Assembly (NCBI GenBank): GCA_964374095.1
Contig: CAYJXJ010000013.1
Span: 1 to 45,720, forward strand
Direction of reading: 5' to 3'
DNA length: 45,720 bases
Source: CAYJXJ01 sp964374095
GTDB taxonomy: Bacteria; Elusimicrobiota; Elusimicrobia; UBA1565; UBA9628
Below, one piece after another: positions 15,006 to 24,300 of the stretch (position 1 is the first letter of the stretch; every line of letters starts with the position of its first letter). The notes under the pieces are model-generated. The model saw only the letters and a list, made by a program, of their open reading frames with translations. It was not told where the DNA came from and did not search any database. A program made the position numbers and the translations under genes.

Positions 15006-16510
15006 AGTTTCGCCTCCGCGATGCGTTTGGCCGCCAGCATCGCCACCCCCATGATCGTATGCTGGGGATTGACGCCGATGTTGGTCGGAAACACCGAGGA
15101 GTCGACGGCGAAGAGGTTGCGCGCGCCGTGGACGGCGAAATCCGGGCCGACCACGCCGTCGGAGGGCTTGAGGCTCATGCGCGCGGTGCCGAAGAGGTGC
15201 GAGACGATGCACGAATAGGCCGCGGGGTCGGCCGGGGCCGAATCCAGGACGCGAAGCTCGCCCGAGCCGATGCGTTCGGGGAGGCCGTAAATGCCGAGCA
15301 GAATCTCCCGGGCCCCGGCCGCGAAGAGGAGCTCGGCCGTGAAGCGCAGGCCTTTCCTCAAAATGTCCATGTCCCGGGGCTCGAGGTCGTAGCGGATGTC
15401 GGGACCCATGAACCCATCCCTGACGCTGCCCTGCGCCCAGGCCCGCATCTGTACCGCCCAGATCGCGGCGTGCGGGGTCTCGGCGATGGAGGACAGCCAG
15501 CGCCGCCCGGCTCCCGGCATGCGGGCGAAGGCGACCTCGGGGGCCAGGGAAATGGTCTCGATCTTGAAGCGGCCGTCGCGACGGTGGTGGTCCGCGTCGT
15601 AGCCTTGCGTGGCGCCGAACCACATGTTGACGGGTTGGTCGAAAAGGCCCGTCAGGGGCGCCCCGGGATGGGCCTGGAAGTGGCGGCCCAAGTGGGGGGA
15701 GCGCACCTTGCTGCGCCGCAGTATGCCCGGGGTTTGGATCGCGGAGGCGGCGATGATGACCCCGCGGCGGGCGCGCAGGGTGAACTCCGGCCCGTTGCGC
15801 GGGGGGATGCCGCGGCGCAGGCGGCCCTTCACCGCCACGGCCCGATCGCCCTCCATGACCACGCGCTCGACCCGGGCGCTGGAGAGGAGCGTCGCCCCGC
15901 GCTTCTCGGCGTAGGGAAGGTAGCTGACGAGCATGCTCTGCTTGGCGCCATGGGGACAGCCGGTCAGGCAGCGCGCGCTGCCGCGGCAGTCTTTGACGTT
16001 GCGCAGGGTGGGGGCGGCGGCGACTCCCAAGCGCCGGCGGGCGTCGTCCATCAGGCGGTTGAAGCCGCCCCAGACTTCCGGGGGGGTGGGAGCGATGGAG
16101 AGCTCGCGCTCGATCAAATCCCAGATTTCGGAGAGCTCCGTGAGCGGGAGCGCCGCGCCGAGGCCGTGCTCGTCGCGCCAGGGAAGCCAGACGTCCTCGG
16201 GCAGGCGCCAGACGATGGCCGAGTTGATGACCGTCGACCCGCCCAGGCAGCTTCCCTGGATGACGGGGATGAAGGCGCGTCCGCGTGCGACCTGCGAGCC
16301 TTGGGCCCGAAAGAGGGTCTTGAAGGCTCCCCATAGATCGTCGCCGAACTCCGGGGTATCGACGGCCGGCCCTTCCTCGACCACGGCCAGGCTGGCTCCG
16401 GTATCGGACAGGACGCGGGCGGCGGCGGCGCCCGCCGCGCCGGAGCCTACGACGACATAGTCGAACGCCGCGTCGAGGTTTTTCTCGGTCACGCGGCCGT
16501 CGATCCTCAT
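15002..16510 (-). CDS. GMC-family FAD-dependent oxidoreductase
   Basis: A 502-aa flavoenzyme of the glucose-methanol-choline family. FAD dinucleotide motif YVVVGSGAAGAAAARVL at residues about 16-32; GSCLGGSTVINSAIVWRLPE is the GMC signature 1 region; GCPHGAKQSMLVSYLP resembles long-chain alcohol and cholesterol oxidases; RRGVIIAASAIQTPGIL is signature 2; SHLFGTARM and VDSSVFPTNIGVNPQHTIMG hold the catalytic His and His/Asn ends. The start ATG overlaps the upstream stop (ATGA). No export signal is visible. The substrate is probably an alcohol or sterol-like lipid, by resemblance only. Confidence 0.9.
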   Translation of the reverse strand: MRIDGRVTEKNLDAAFDYVVVGSGAAGAAAARVLSDTGASLAVVEEGPAVDTPEFGDDLWGAFKTLFRAQGSQVARGRAFIPVIQGSCLGGSTVINSAIVWRLPEDVWLPWRDEHGLGAALPLTELSEIWDLIERELSIAPTPPEVWGGFNRLMDDARRRLGVAAAPTLRNVKDCRGSARCLTGCPHGAKQSMLVSYLPYAEKRGATLLSSARVERVVMEGDRAVAVKGRLRRGIPPRNGPEFTLRARRGVIIAASAIQTPGILRRSKVRSPHLGRHFQAHPGAPLTGLFDQPVNMWFGATQGYDADHHRRDGRFKIETISLAPEVAFARMPGAGRRWLSSIAETPHAAIWAVQMRAWAQGSVRDGFMGPDIRYDLEPRDMDILRKGLRFTAELLFAAGAREILLGIYGLPERIGSGELRVLDSAPADPAAYSCIVSHLFGTARMSLKPSDGVVGPDFAVHGARNLFAVDSSVFPTNIGVNPQHTIMGVAMLAAKRIAEAKL

Positions 16511-16920
16511 GGCCGCGCGGCCGCGGCCGGCCGGGATCCGGCGCCGCCCGGGGCGCCGTAGCCCAGGGCGCGCCGGACCTCGGGGTCGGCCCCGTAGCAG
16601 AACCCGGCCACGGCCTTGAGCACGAGCAGCAGCTGGCGCAAGCTGTAGACCCGGGATTTGGCCATGGCTTCGAGGGCCGCCTCGCGTTCCTCGGGCCGCA
16701 GGCGCCAGAGTGGGGGCCGGCGGCCGATCAGCGCCGGCGCCGCCCACGCCGCGGCCAGGAGCCCGGCGCGAAATCCCAACCGGAGCTGGGGCACGGCGTG
16801 GCGCTCGAAGTCTTTGTAGAATTCCCGGAAGCGGGTCTCCAGCAGCCCCTTGAGCCGGGGGTGCGCGCCCGCGGGCAGCAGGGCCTCGAGGATCGCCAAA
16901 TCTCCGCGGCTCAAAGCCAT
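16507..16920 (-). CDS. small partner of the GMC oxidoreductase (gluconate dehydrogenase subunit 3-like)
   Basis: A 137-aa helical protein at the head of the operon. Its layout (RLKGLLETRFREFYKDFERH near residue 22, then a long helical part with YSLRQLLLVLKAVAGFCYGA, and RRALGYGAPG at the end) matches small proteins of the gluconate 2-dehydrogenase subunit 3 type encoded before GMC enzymes. It may chaperone or anchor the flavoprotein. The ATG has a purine-rich GGGAAG about 14 bases upstream and lies only 20 bases from a mobile-element-like repeat. Confidence 0.65.
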   Translation of the reverse strand: MALSRGDLAILEALLPAGAHPRLKGLLETRFREFYKDFERHAVPQLRLGFRAGLLAAAWAAPALIGRRPPLWRLRPEEREAALEAMAKSRVYSLRQLLLVLKAVAGFCYGADPEVRRALGYGAPGGAGSRPAAAARP

Positions 16921-16940
16921 GGTTTTCTTCCCGTATCCCT

Positions 16941-17278
16941 AGGAATCAAACCACGACCTCACCCAGTTTCCCGATTGGTTCAGGGACAGCCCAGTTCCCG
17001 TCGAGAAGCGGGACCCTAACCCCGACTCCAACCGGCACCCGCGGTGCCAGGCCTGCGCTTCCAATTATTGGAGGCGCAGGGTGAACTCGGTCCAGGACCG
17101 AGTTCCCTTCGGTTGCGAGAGGGCGCGGCCCGCCATGCGCGATCACCGGGGGTGCGTTCCCCACGCCCACCCAACGCGTCGCCCGAGGGCTTGCGGGCCG
17201 CGCCCTCGTCGCAGGATCGGCACATGGACCACACGAACGGCGCTTCGAAAAAATGGGTGAAGTCGAGGAATCAAACCA
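16941..17278. mobile_element. MITE-like hairpin element with direct and inverted terminal repeats
   Basis: The 417 bases between 16920 and 17338 hold no credible gene but a framed element. Perfect 13-bp direct repeats AGGAATCAAACCA lie at 16941-16953 and 17266-17278. Just inside are inverted repeats CGACCTCACCCA (16954-16965) and TGGGTGAAGTCG (17254-17265), 11 of 12 paired. Inside are nested hairpins: 17052-17058/17074-17080 (with inner CCAAT/ATTGG), 17083-17093/17095-17105 (11 bp, one-base loop) and 17119-17133/17193-17207 (15 bp). It looks like a non-autonomous transposable element that duplicated its target. A structured RNA gene is the alternative. Confidence 0.5.
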
Positions 17279-17337
17279 TTCCCTCCGGTCATGCCCGATA
17301 TTGTAAGATATGCGTCCCATCGGAAACAGGAGGAAAG

Positions 17338-18288
17338 ATGAGCATCCTCGCCGCCGTTGTCGCCGTGACCCTTTCCGTCGTCTCGGCCCTGCCCGCGCCG
17401 CAAGACCCTCTCAAGAAGGCCGATGCGCAGGCCAAGGAACTCGTCCGCGCGGCGCGCTCCCAGAAGGCCTACAAGGACCTGGAGCGCCTGCGCAAGGACT
17501 TGCGCTACATTTCCGAGGAGCTCGACCGCGAGGTCCTCGGGCCGCGCCGCACCCTGGAGGAATACTCTCAGGGGGGGCTCGCCCGCTTGTCCCAGCTGCG
17601 CATCAAGGGCAACATCGATCCTAAGCTGCAGGCCGCGCTGGATCGCTTGGAGGGGCTCTACCGGGATTTGCCGACGCGCGTCTACGCCAGGAACTATCCT
17701 CGGGGGACGGTCAAGGCCTTGGGCCATGAGTTGCGCTGGATCGCGGATGAGGCCAAGACCGAAGCCGAGCTTCTCAAGCTCATCGAGGAAAACCTGGTGT
17801 TTCCCGAGGTCGAGACGGGCGGGGACGGGTACGTGGAGGCCGAAGCCCTGTTCCCGCAGAACCTCTCCTTGCAGAAATTCAAGCGCCTGGGGCCCATCCG
17901 CATTTTCCTCATGAAGCACCGCATCAGCCGGCCCAAGGTCAACGCCGGGGCGACCACCGCCGAGCAGATCGTGGCCGGGCGGCACAACGTGCAGATCGGG
18001 GTGGAGATCGAAGGCGCCGTGGTCGATGCCGGCCTCTTTTGGGGGGACCAGGACTACACGTTCGACATCGGAAATCTCCACATCGAGCTCACGCCGGAGT
18101 GGCGCCTGCTTCACCCCAACACCCCCAAGCCCAAGGTCGGCGATCGGATCCGGGTGAAGGGCTGGACCTATTTCGACGTCTTCCACACGGCCGAGGAGGA
18201 GTACGACCCGGAGCACCCGCGCATGGGCATCAGCCGGGTCACTTTGTGGGAGGTCCATCCGGTTCAGGAGATCGAAATTCTGCCGTAA
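17338..18288 (+). CDS. exported protein with helical N-terminus and OB-fold-like C-terminus
   Basis: 316 aa from an ATG with a strong AGGAGG about seven bases upstream. A -10-like TAAGAT (17304-17309) lies about 30 bases before the start, so this mRNA has a normal leader. Signal peptide at 1-20 (MSILAAVVAVTLSVVSALPA). Residues 25-150 are charged and helical. Residues 200-316 form a beta-rich domain (VQIGVEIEGAVVDAGLF, KPKVGDRIRVKGWTYFDVFH, then RVTLWEVHPVQEIEI) that resembles OB-fold domains with the WEIHPV signature. The function is unknown. The frame is open upstream but crosses the hairpin element, so the longer start is rejected. It is followed directly by the giant gene's promoter. Confidence 0.75.
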   Translation: MSILAAVVAVTLSVVSALPAPQDPLKKADAQAKELVRAARSQKAYKDLERLRKDLRYISEELDREVLGPRRTLEEYSQGGLARLSQLRIKGNIDPKLQAALDRLEGLYRDLPTRVYARNYPRGTVKALGHELRWIADEAKTEAELLKLIEENLVFPEVETGGDGYVEAEALFPQNLSLQKFKRLGPIRIFLMKHRISRPKVNAGATTAEQIVAGRHNVQIGVEIEGAVVDAGLFWGDQDYTFDIGNLHIELTPEWRLLHPNTPKPKVGDRIRVKGWTYFDVFHTAEEEYDPEHPRMGISRVTLWEVHPVQEIEILP

Positions 18289-18342
18289 ATACCTATAATT
18301 ATTATGGTCTAAAATATCCGCCGCCCTTCCCCAAAATAAGCC

Positions 18343-18370
18343 TTGACAGGTCAATAGGGCCTGTTAAACT
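18343..18370 (+). promoter_or_regulatory. promoter TTGACA-16-TAAACT of the giant gene
   Basis: A perfect -35 TTGACA (18343-18348), a 16-base spacer, -10 TAAACT (18365-18370), six bases, then ATG at 18377. Transcription should begin at or next to the A of the start codon, so the 22.8-kb message is predicted to be leaderless. The G-run just before the ATG is too close to be a ribosome site. Confidence 0.6.
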
Positions 18371-18376
18371 GGGGGT

Positions 18377-21300
18377 ATGCGGTCCCCGACGCATCCCCGC
18401 CGCATCATTGCGGTTTCTCTCTCCATCGCCCTGCTTCCTTGGCAGGAGCCGGCCCGTGTCCTGGCGCAACCGGTGGCCGTCCCCGACCTTGCCGCAGGCG
18501 GCGATGGCGATACTCCCAAAGAGCAGCCCAAGGTTGAAAAGCCCCTCGTCTCCCCGGCCCTCCTGGATGCCGCGAAGATCTTCAGCGTCGAGCAGGCCAA
18601 GCTCGGCCAAATTGAAAGGATTCTTGAGGTTCCCGCCGACGCCGGCGGGCTCATCGACGAAAAGACTCAACGGCCCGTTGATCCGTTGAGCGAGCTCAAG
18701 GCCCTCCTGCAGCGGGTGGAGGCCGCCAAGAATGCCGCCCTCACCCAGCTCGCCGCCCCCGTGACGCCCGCGCCCAATGCCGCGCTCCCGAACCAGGGCG
18801 ATGCCCTCAAGCTCTATCTGGACATCTCCAGCCGCGCGGTCGTGATTTCGACCCAAGCCCAAATCAAAACCGACCATGCTCAAATCGCCTCCTGGATGCG
18901 CCAGTCCGAAGCCATCATGCGCGGCGAACTCAAGGACCCGCCTCCGGACCTTAAGGACGTGGACAAGGTCTCCGAGAAAGCGCTGGCCGAGATCGGCCGT
19001 TTGAAAGGCCGCATCGAGGACGAGCGCAAACGGACCTGGACGCCGCCCCTCACGCCGACTCTGCTCGACCTGCACAAGCGGATACTCGAGCGTTTGGTCA
19101 AGGACAATGAGAGCTTGGCCGAGCGCTACAAGCAGTTCCGCGAGCGCGCGCTCATGAGCTCCGCCCGCGACACGGCCAAGCTCGCCCAGAAGGCCATCGA
19201 TGAGATGGCCAATCAGCTTCCCGAGGGCCAGCAGGCGGCCTTCCGTGAGCGCATGAAAGGGCTCACGGGGCAGTTGGCGACCTTCCTGGCCGGGGAGGGG
19301 GCCGCCGATCCCAAGGAGCTTCTGGAGACCATCTCCCGTCAGTCCGGGCTGGCCCCGGACCTGCTGGCCGGCGCCATGAAACGCCTCGGGGAAGTCGCCG
19401 AAAAGGACGGGCGCGCTTTCGCGGCCAAAGACGCCCACGCCCGGACCGTGCTCGCCTTCGGCGCCGACTCGGAGAGACGGAAAATCGAATTCACCCCGGC
19501 CTCAAGCCTCCGGCACCGCACTCCCGAGCGGATCGCGGTGCCGGGCGCGGGTAAGGACCCGGTCGCCCCCGATCCTAAACAAGTGAGCGAGAAGCGGGCG
19601 CTGCTTAAGGGCCTCCTCGAGTCCGGCACGAGCGCCTGGGAGGCCGTCCGGGAGGTGTTCGGCCCCGATCCGGACATCACCAACCCCTTCTCGCTGGCCG
19701 CGGCGGCCATCCGCGACGTTCTGACGCTCAACCTCTTGCCGCCGGGGGAAGATGCCGCTCTCGCCGACAAGTTGGCCGCCTTGGCGATGGGCGCCAAGGA
19801 GACCGCCGCCGTCGTCGCTTCGCAGGAGAAAGCCGCCAAGATCCAGGAAGCCATCGCCGCCATTGTCGGGCAGATCAACAACTACGTGACGACCCTGGCG
19901 GAGTCCGACCGGAAGGGCCAGCTTGCCATGACTGGGGCGGAGTTGCCGGGGCATTGGCGGACGGAGCTCGAGATCTTGCGGGGGAAGATCCTGTCCGCCG
20001 GCGCCTCTCTGCTGCCGGCCCATCGGGATGCGGCCCAAGCTAAGCTTTCGGAGGCTCTCGCCCGCCTTGATGGGGCCGCCGCCCAGAGGCTGGAGAAGGG
20101 CTACGCCCGGCTCTCGGCGGATATCCTCCGCGAGATCGAAGGCGCCCCGAACCGGTTCGACGTCAGGACTTCGACCGAAGCCCTCAAGGCTTGGGGCGAG
20201 ACGTGGGAGGCCTTTAGGAAGCGCGTCCTCGGGGCGAATGGGGATTGGGCCGGGCTTGAAAAGATGTGGGCGGGCACCCCGGACTCCGGACGCGCCGCCG
20301 CGGTCCAACCTCGGGCCAAGGCCGAGGCCTTGAAGAAGCTTCTCGAAGCCATGCAGGAGAATAACTTCGACCCCTCGTTGCTCGACGCCAAGATCCGGCC
20401 GCTGGTCCTCGGCCAGATCCGTGAGGGGGTCGACCCCAACGCCGCGGTCAAGAGCCTCGGCCTGATCGGCCAGGCCCTCGTCGGCCAAAGCGACGAGGCG
20501 CGGGCGGCGTCGGCCAAGCTCGACGCCGCCGTTGGAAAGCTCAAGAGTCTGGGGCTGGCGATGGACGGCAGCGACGCCGACGCCCAGAAGCTTGCCGGTC
20601 TTTTCGAGAACAACCAGAACAAGGCCCTGCTGGAGGAGCTCAAGGCCACGGAGCTCGGCCCCCTGATGGAGCAGTTTCTCCTGGCGCGCGCCAACCCGCA
20701 GTTGGCATCGCTGGCCCCACAGGCGGCCGGGGCGCTGGAGTCCTACCAAAAGCTGTCCGCGAGCCTGCGCTTTCTGAATGTGGCTTCGCGGAAGGAAGGC
20801 CCGGCGCGCGTCCGAGACCAGCTCCTGATGCGGCACTACAACCTCAACGAGAGCGCCTATGCCTACCTGACGTCCACCGAGGCTTCCGCGAAGTTCCGGG
20901 ACGATAAGCAGGTCCAAAAGTTCCTTGCCGATTTCGCGGCGCAACGATCGCGGGGCCTGGCGGGGGCGGGTTTAGCCGAGCAGCAGGGGATGACGGACCT
21001 GGTGCGGCATGTGCTGAGGACCATGCCGGAACACAAAGCGATGATGGCCGCGCAGGCGGCCAATCAGGACCTAGGCAAGGTTCTCGGAGAACTGCTTGGC
21101 GATGCCGACCTCGTCCGGGCCTTGCAAGCCGCCGGATCTCCGGATATCCGAAACCTCAGCCAGCGCGCCGAAAAACAGACCGTCGTCCAGTGGGCCTTGG
21201 CGGCCCAGCGTCTCTGCGCCGGACAGAAGGACTCCGAGCCGTGCCGCGACCTAACCGATGGAGTCCTGACCTACTATTACGGCGAGAAGTACGGAACTAC

Positions 21301-24300
21301 CATTCAGGATCATTCGGCCACGATTAAGACGGCGATCGCGGCCTTCTTGGCCGACCCATCGGGCGGGGGGCGCCAAGAGCTTGCGAAGGCCCTTGACGAT
21401 ATGGTCGTGCCGACCATGCCGGTGACCAATCTCCAGACCGGGGAAACGAAGGACGAACTCTTCATCACGTCGGGTTTTCTCAAGGCCATCCCCGGCATCA
21501 TCGAACGCAGCGCCACGGGCAAACTCACGTCCCGCGACCAGGCCTTGGCGGGGGTGTGGCACGGGGACGGCGTCCCCGGCAGTCAGAGCTTCGGCGCCTC
21601 TCTCCAGGGGGCGTTGACCGAGCAGGCCAAACTGATGACCCAGGTCGCGGCGCTGGCCGCGATGAGCGACGGCAATTCCTTGCCGCCGGAGGGGGATGCC
21701 GCCCTGGCCGCGCTCTTGAGGCATATGCCGGATGGAACGGACCGCAAGAGCCTGGGGGCCCTGCTGTCCGATCCCCAGATGCGGGAAGGCCTGGCCGGAA
21801 TCAAGAAGCACTACTCCGACCAGGCCGCGCTGCTCCAAGGGGCCCTGGCCAATCCAGGCGACGCCGACCGGCTGGCTGAGGCGCTGCGCGCGATCGGCCT
21901 CGCGGTGTATGACGAAAGGCTTTTGCGCGTGGCCATGGGCCCGGACAAGGTCGACCAAGAACCCCAGCCGGGGAACTTGGCCGGGCGCCGGGACTTGGCG
22001 GCCTACCGCCAGCTTGAGTCCCAATTCCCCAAGGGGAAGCCCGCCGATTGGCTCCAGCTTCTCGCGCGCGATTTGCGCGACCAGCGAGTCCCCGCCTTCG
22101 CGATCGCCCGCCGCGACCAGTTGCTCGCCTCGACCGGCGATGAGACGCAGGCCGCATTCAATAAGTTGGCCGGCGTCCTCGGGAGTCCGGGCGCGGGCAT
22201 TCCCGCCAACGCCTCCGTGGCGGCGCTGCTCAGGGGCCATGCAGTCAGGAGCAAGGCCTTCGAGCAGCTCCGGGGCGCGGTGGCGGCTCAGCTCAAAGCC
22301 ACCGACGAGCTTAATGTCATGACCCAGTCCAACCAGCGCAGCGCGGCCGGCCGGCTCCGGGCGCGCCTCGGCGCCGACCTGGCCTTGGTCCAGGCTCAGA
22401 GCCATCTGGCCTTGCGCGACCAATTCGGCGACGGGGTGGAAGTCTCAGGTTGGCTCATCAGCTCCGACCCCGCCCACGAGAACCAGAAGGTCAAGCGCAT
22501 CAAGAGCTTCAAGCCCCCGAAATCCGATGTCATCGACCCCGACTCCGTTCCCGAGATCGAGATCGACCTCCTCGCCAAGCTTGACCCGAGCCGGCGTTCC
22601 GCTCTCGCCAAGATGCGCCTTGCCGCCGACCCGCCCGAGGTCGACGGGCTGATGTACTACGACACGGGAAGCCTCGGTCCCCCGCGCAGCTACAAGTTCG
22701 TGTCCCTCGATGGAACATACAGCCGCACGGTGCGGGACCAACAGCCCACGAGCCTGGGGAAGCGCTGGAATTTCGCGGCGACCGACCAATTCGAGACCTA
22801 CCGGGATAGCGACGGCCGGACCGTTTTCCGCAAGCTCACCGAGGACCCGGAGACGAAGGCTCTCGTCCCGACCGGCTCATTCTTCATGGTCCCCGAGAAG
22901 GATCACATCGCGGTCGAAGAAGTCGGGACCGATGCGGGGAAGTTCCGCCGCGTGCGCGAGGTGGAAGTTGTTTCCGCCGACGCCGACGGCCGGCCGGTGA
23001 CCTACCGCATGACCTACATCGAGGGCCAGGTTGGAGACAAGGTCCCGGGCCCCAAGCCCACCGGCCCCGCGGCCGGCGCCGGCGGCAAGACCGTGACCTC
23101 GGGCAACCCCGCCTCGGGCGATCCGATCGACACGCGCCCCGTGCTGCGGGGATCCAAGAACGTCGTGCTCGAAGTCCACATGGGCCTGAGTCCCACGGAG
23201 TACCTGGAGGTCAACTACGAGGCCGGGTCTTCGACGGCGCGCATGGGCTCGGTGGGCTGGCAGTTCCGCTTGAGCGACGACTGGAAGGGCGTCTCCGACG
23301 ACCAGAGTCGCACCTTCGGGACGTTTAACGCCCAAGGTCAGTTTATCCAGGAGTACACCGAGTACTTGAGCGAGGGCAAGCTCATGCGCAGCGCGGTCCT
23401 CGCCGACAAGGAGCTCGAAGGGACCGGCGCGACGATCAACGCCACCTTTAAAATCTCCGACGCCGCGGACCAGAGCACCGTGCTCACGCGCATGAGAAAG
23501 GAACTCAAGGACAAGTCGGGCATTAACGACGCCCCGGCTACGGCGGAGTCGGCGACGGTGAATTTCGATCCGGCCGGGCTCTCCGGCCGCAACCGGGCCC
23601 ACTACGAGAAGGTGGCCTTGCGTGTTTCGTCCCTTCTCGGGCAATTCGGGGGAGGGCAGGCTGACCTTGGGGCGCTGATGAGAGGCTTCGACGGCAACGT
23701 CTTCAAGGAGCGCGACTTGAAGGGACAGACGGTCCAAGGCCTCGACGTCAGCTTCGGCTTCTCCGCCGGGGCCGATTCGGTGAACGTCACGGCCCGGGGC
23801 TGGGACCGCCGGCGTTGGGCCGCCGTGAACGCGCGCACCTGGAGCTTCGTCTACGAGCAGCTTCCCCAAGAGGCGGGGCAGGACATCGGCCCCCGCCCCC
23901 AGCCTCCCCTGACCGTGGACAACGACCTCTTCAAGCAGGGCATCCGCCAGGCCGACAACGCCACCAAGCTCAAGGCGGGCCGGGACTGGCTCGGCAAGGA
24001 CATGGCCTTCGTCGAGTACGAGGAGGACACCAGTGTCGCGGAATCGATCACGCACGAGGGCAAGACCTTCCCCATAGACCGGCGGCGCGTCAGGGGCGTG
24101 GCGGGCACGCGGCAGGGCGAGGACAGGGCCGCCTACTACGGCCTCGTGATCGAGGACGAGCACCTCGACCCGGAGGAGCGCAAGTCCGGCCGCAACACCG
24201 AGGGCTTCGACATCAAGGGCCAGGGAAGCCGGATCATGCAGCACGTCATCATCACCGATGAGGACGGTATCAGGCTGCATACCGTGAAGCACCAAGTGGG

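Noticed and set aside
16941..17278. Possible tRNA T-arm in the GGTTTGATTCC-like repeats
   Set aside because: The flanks do not form a T-stem, and no acceptor or anticodon arm fits.
17044..17337. Longer start for the OB-fold-like protein
   Set aside because: The extension runs through the hairpin element; the strong AGGAGG and signal peptide support 17338.
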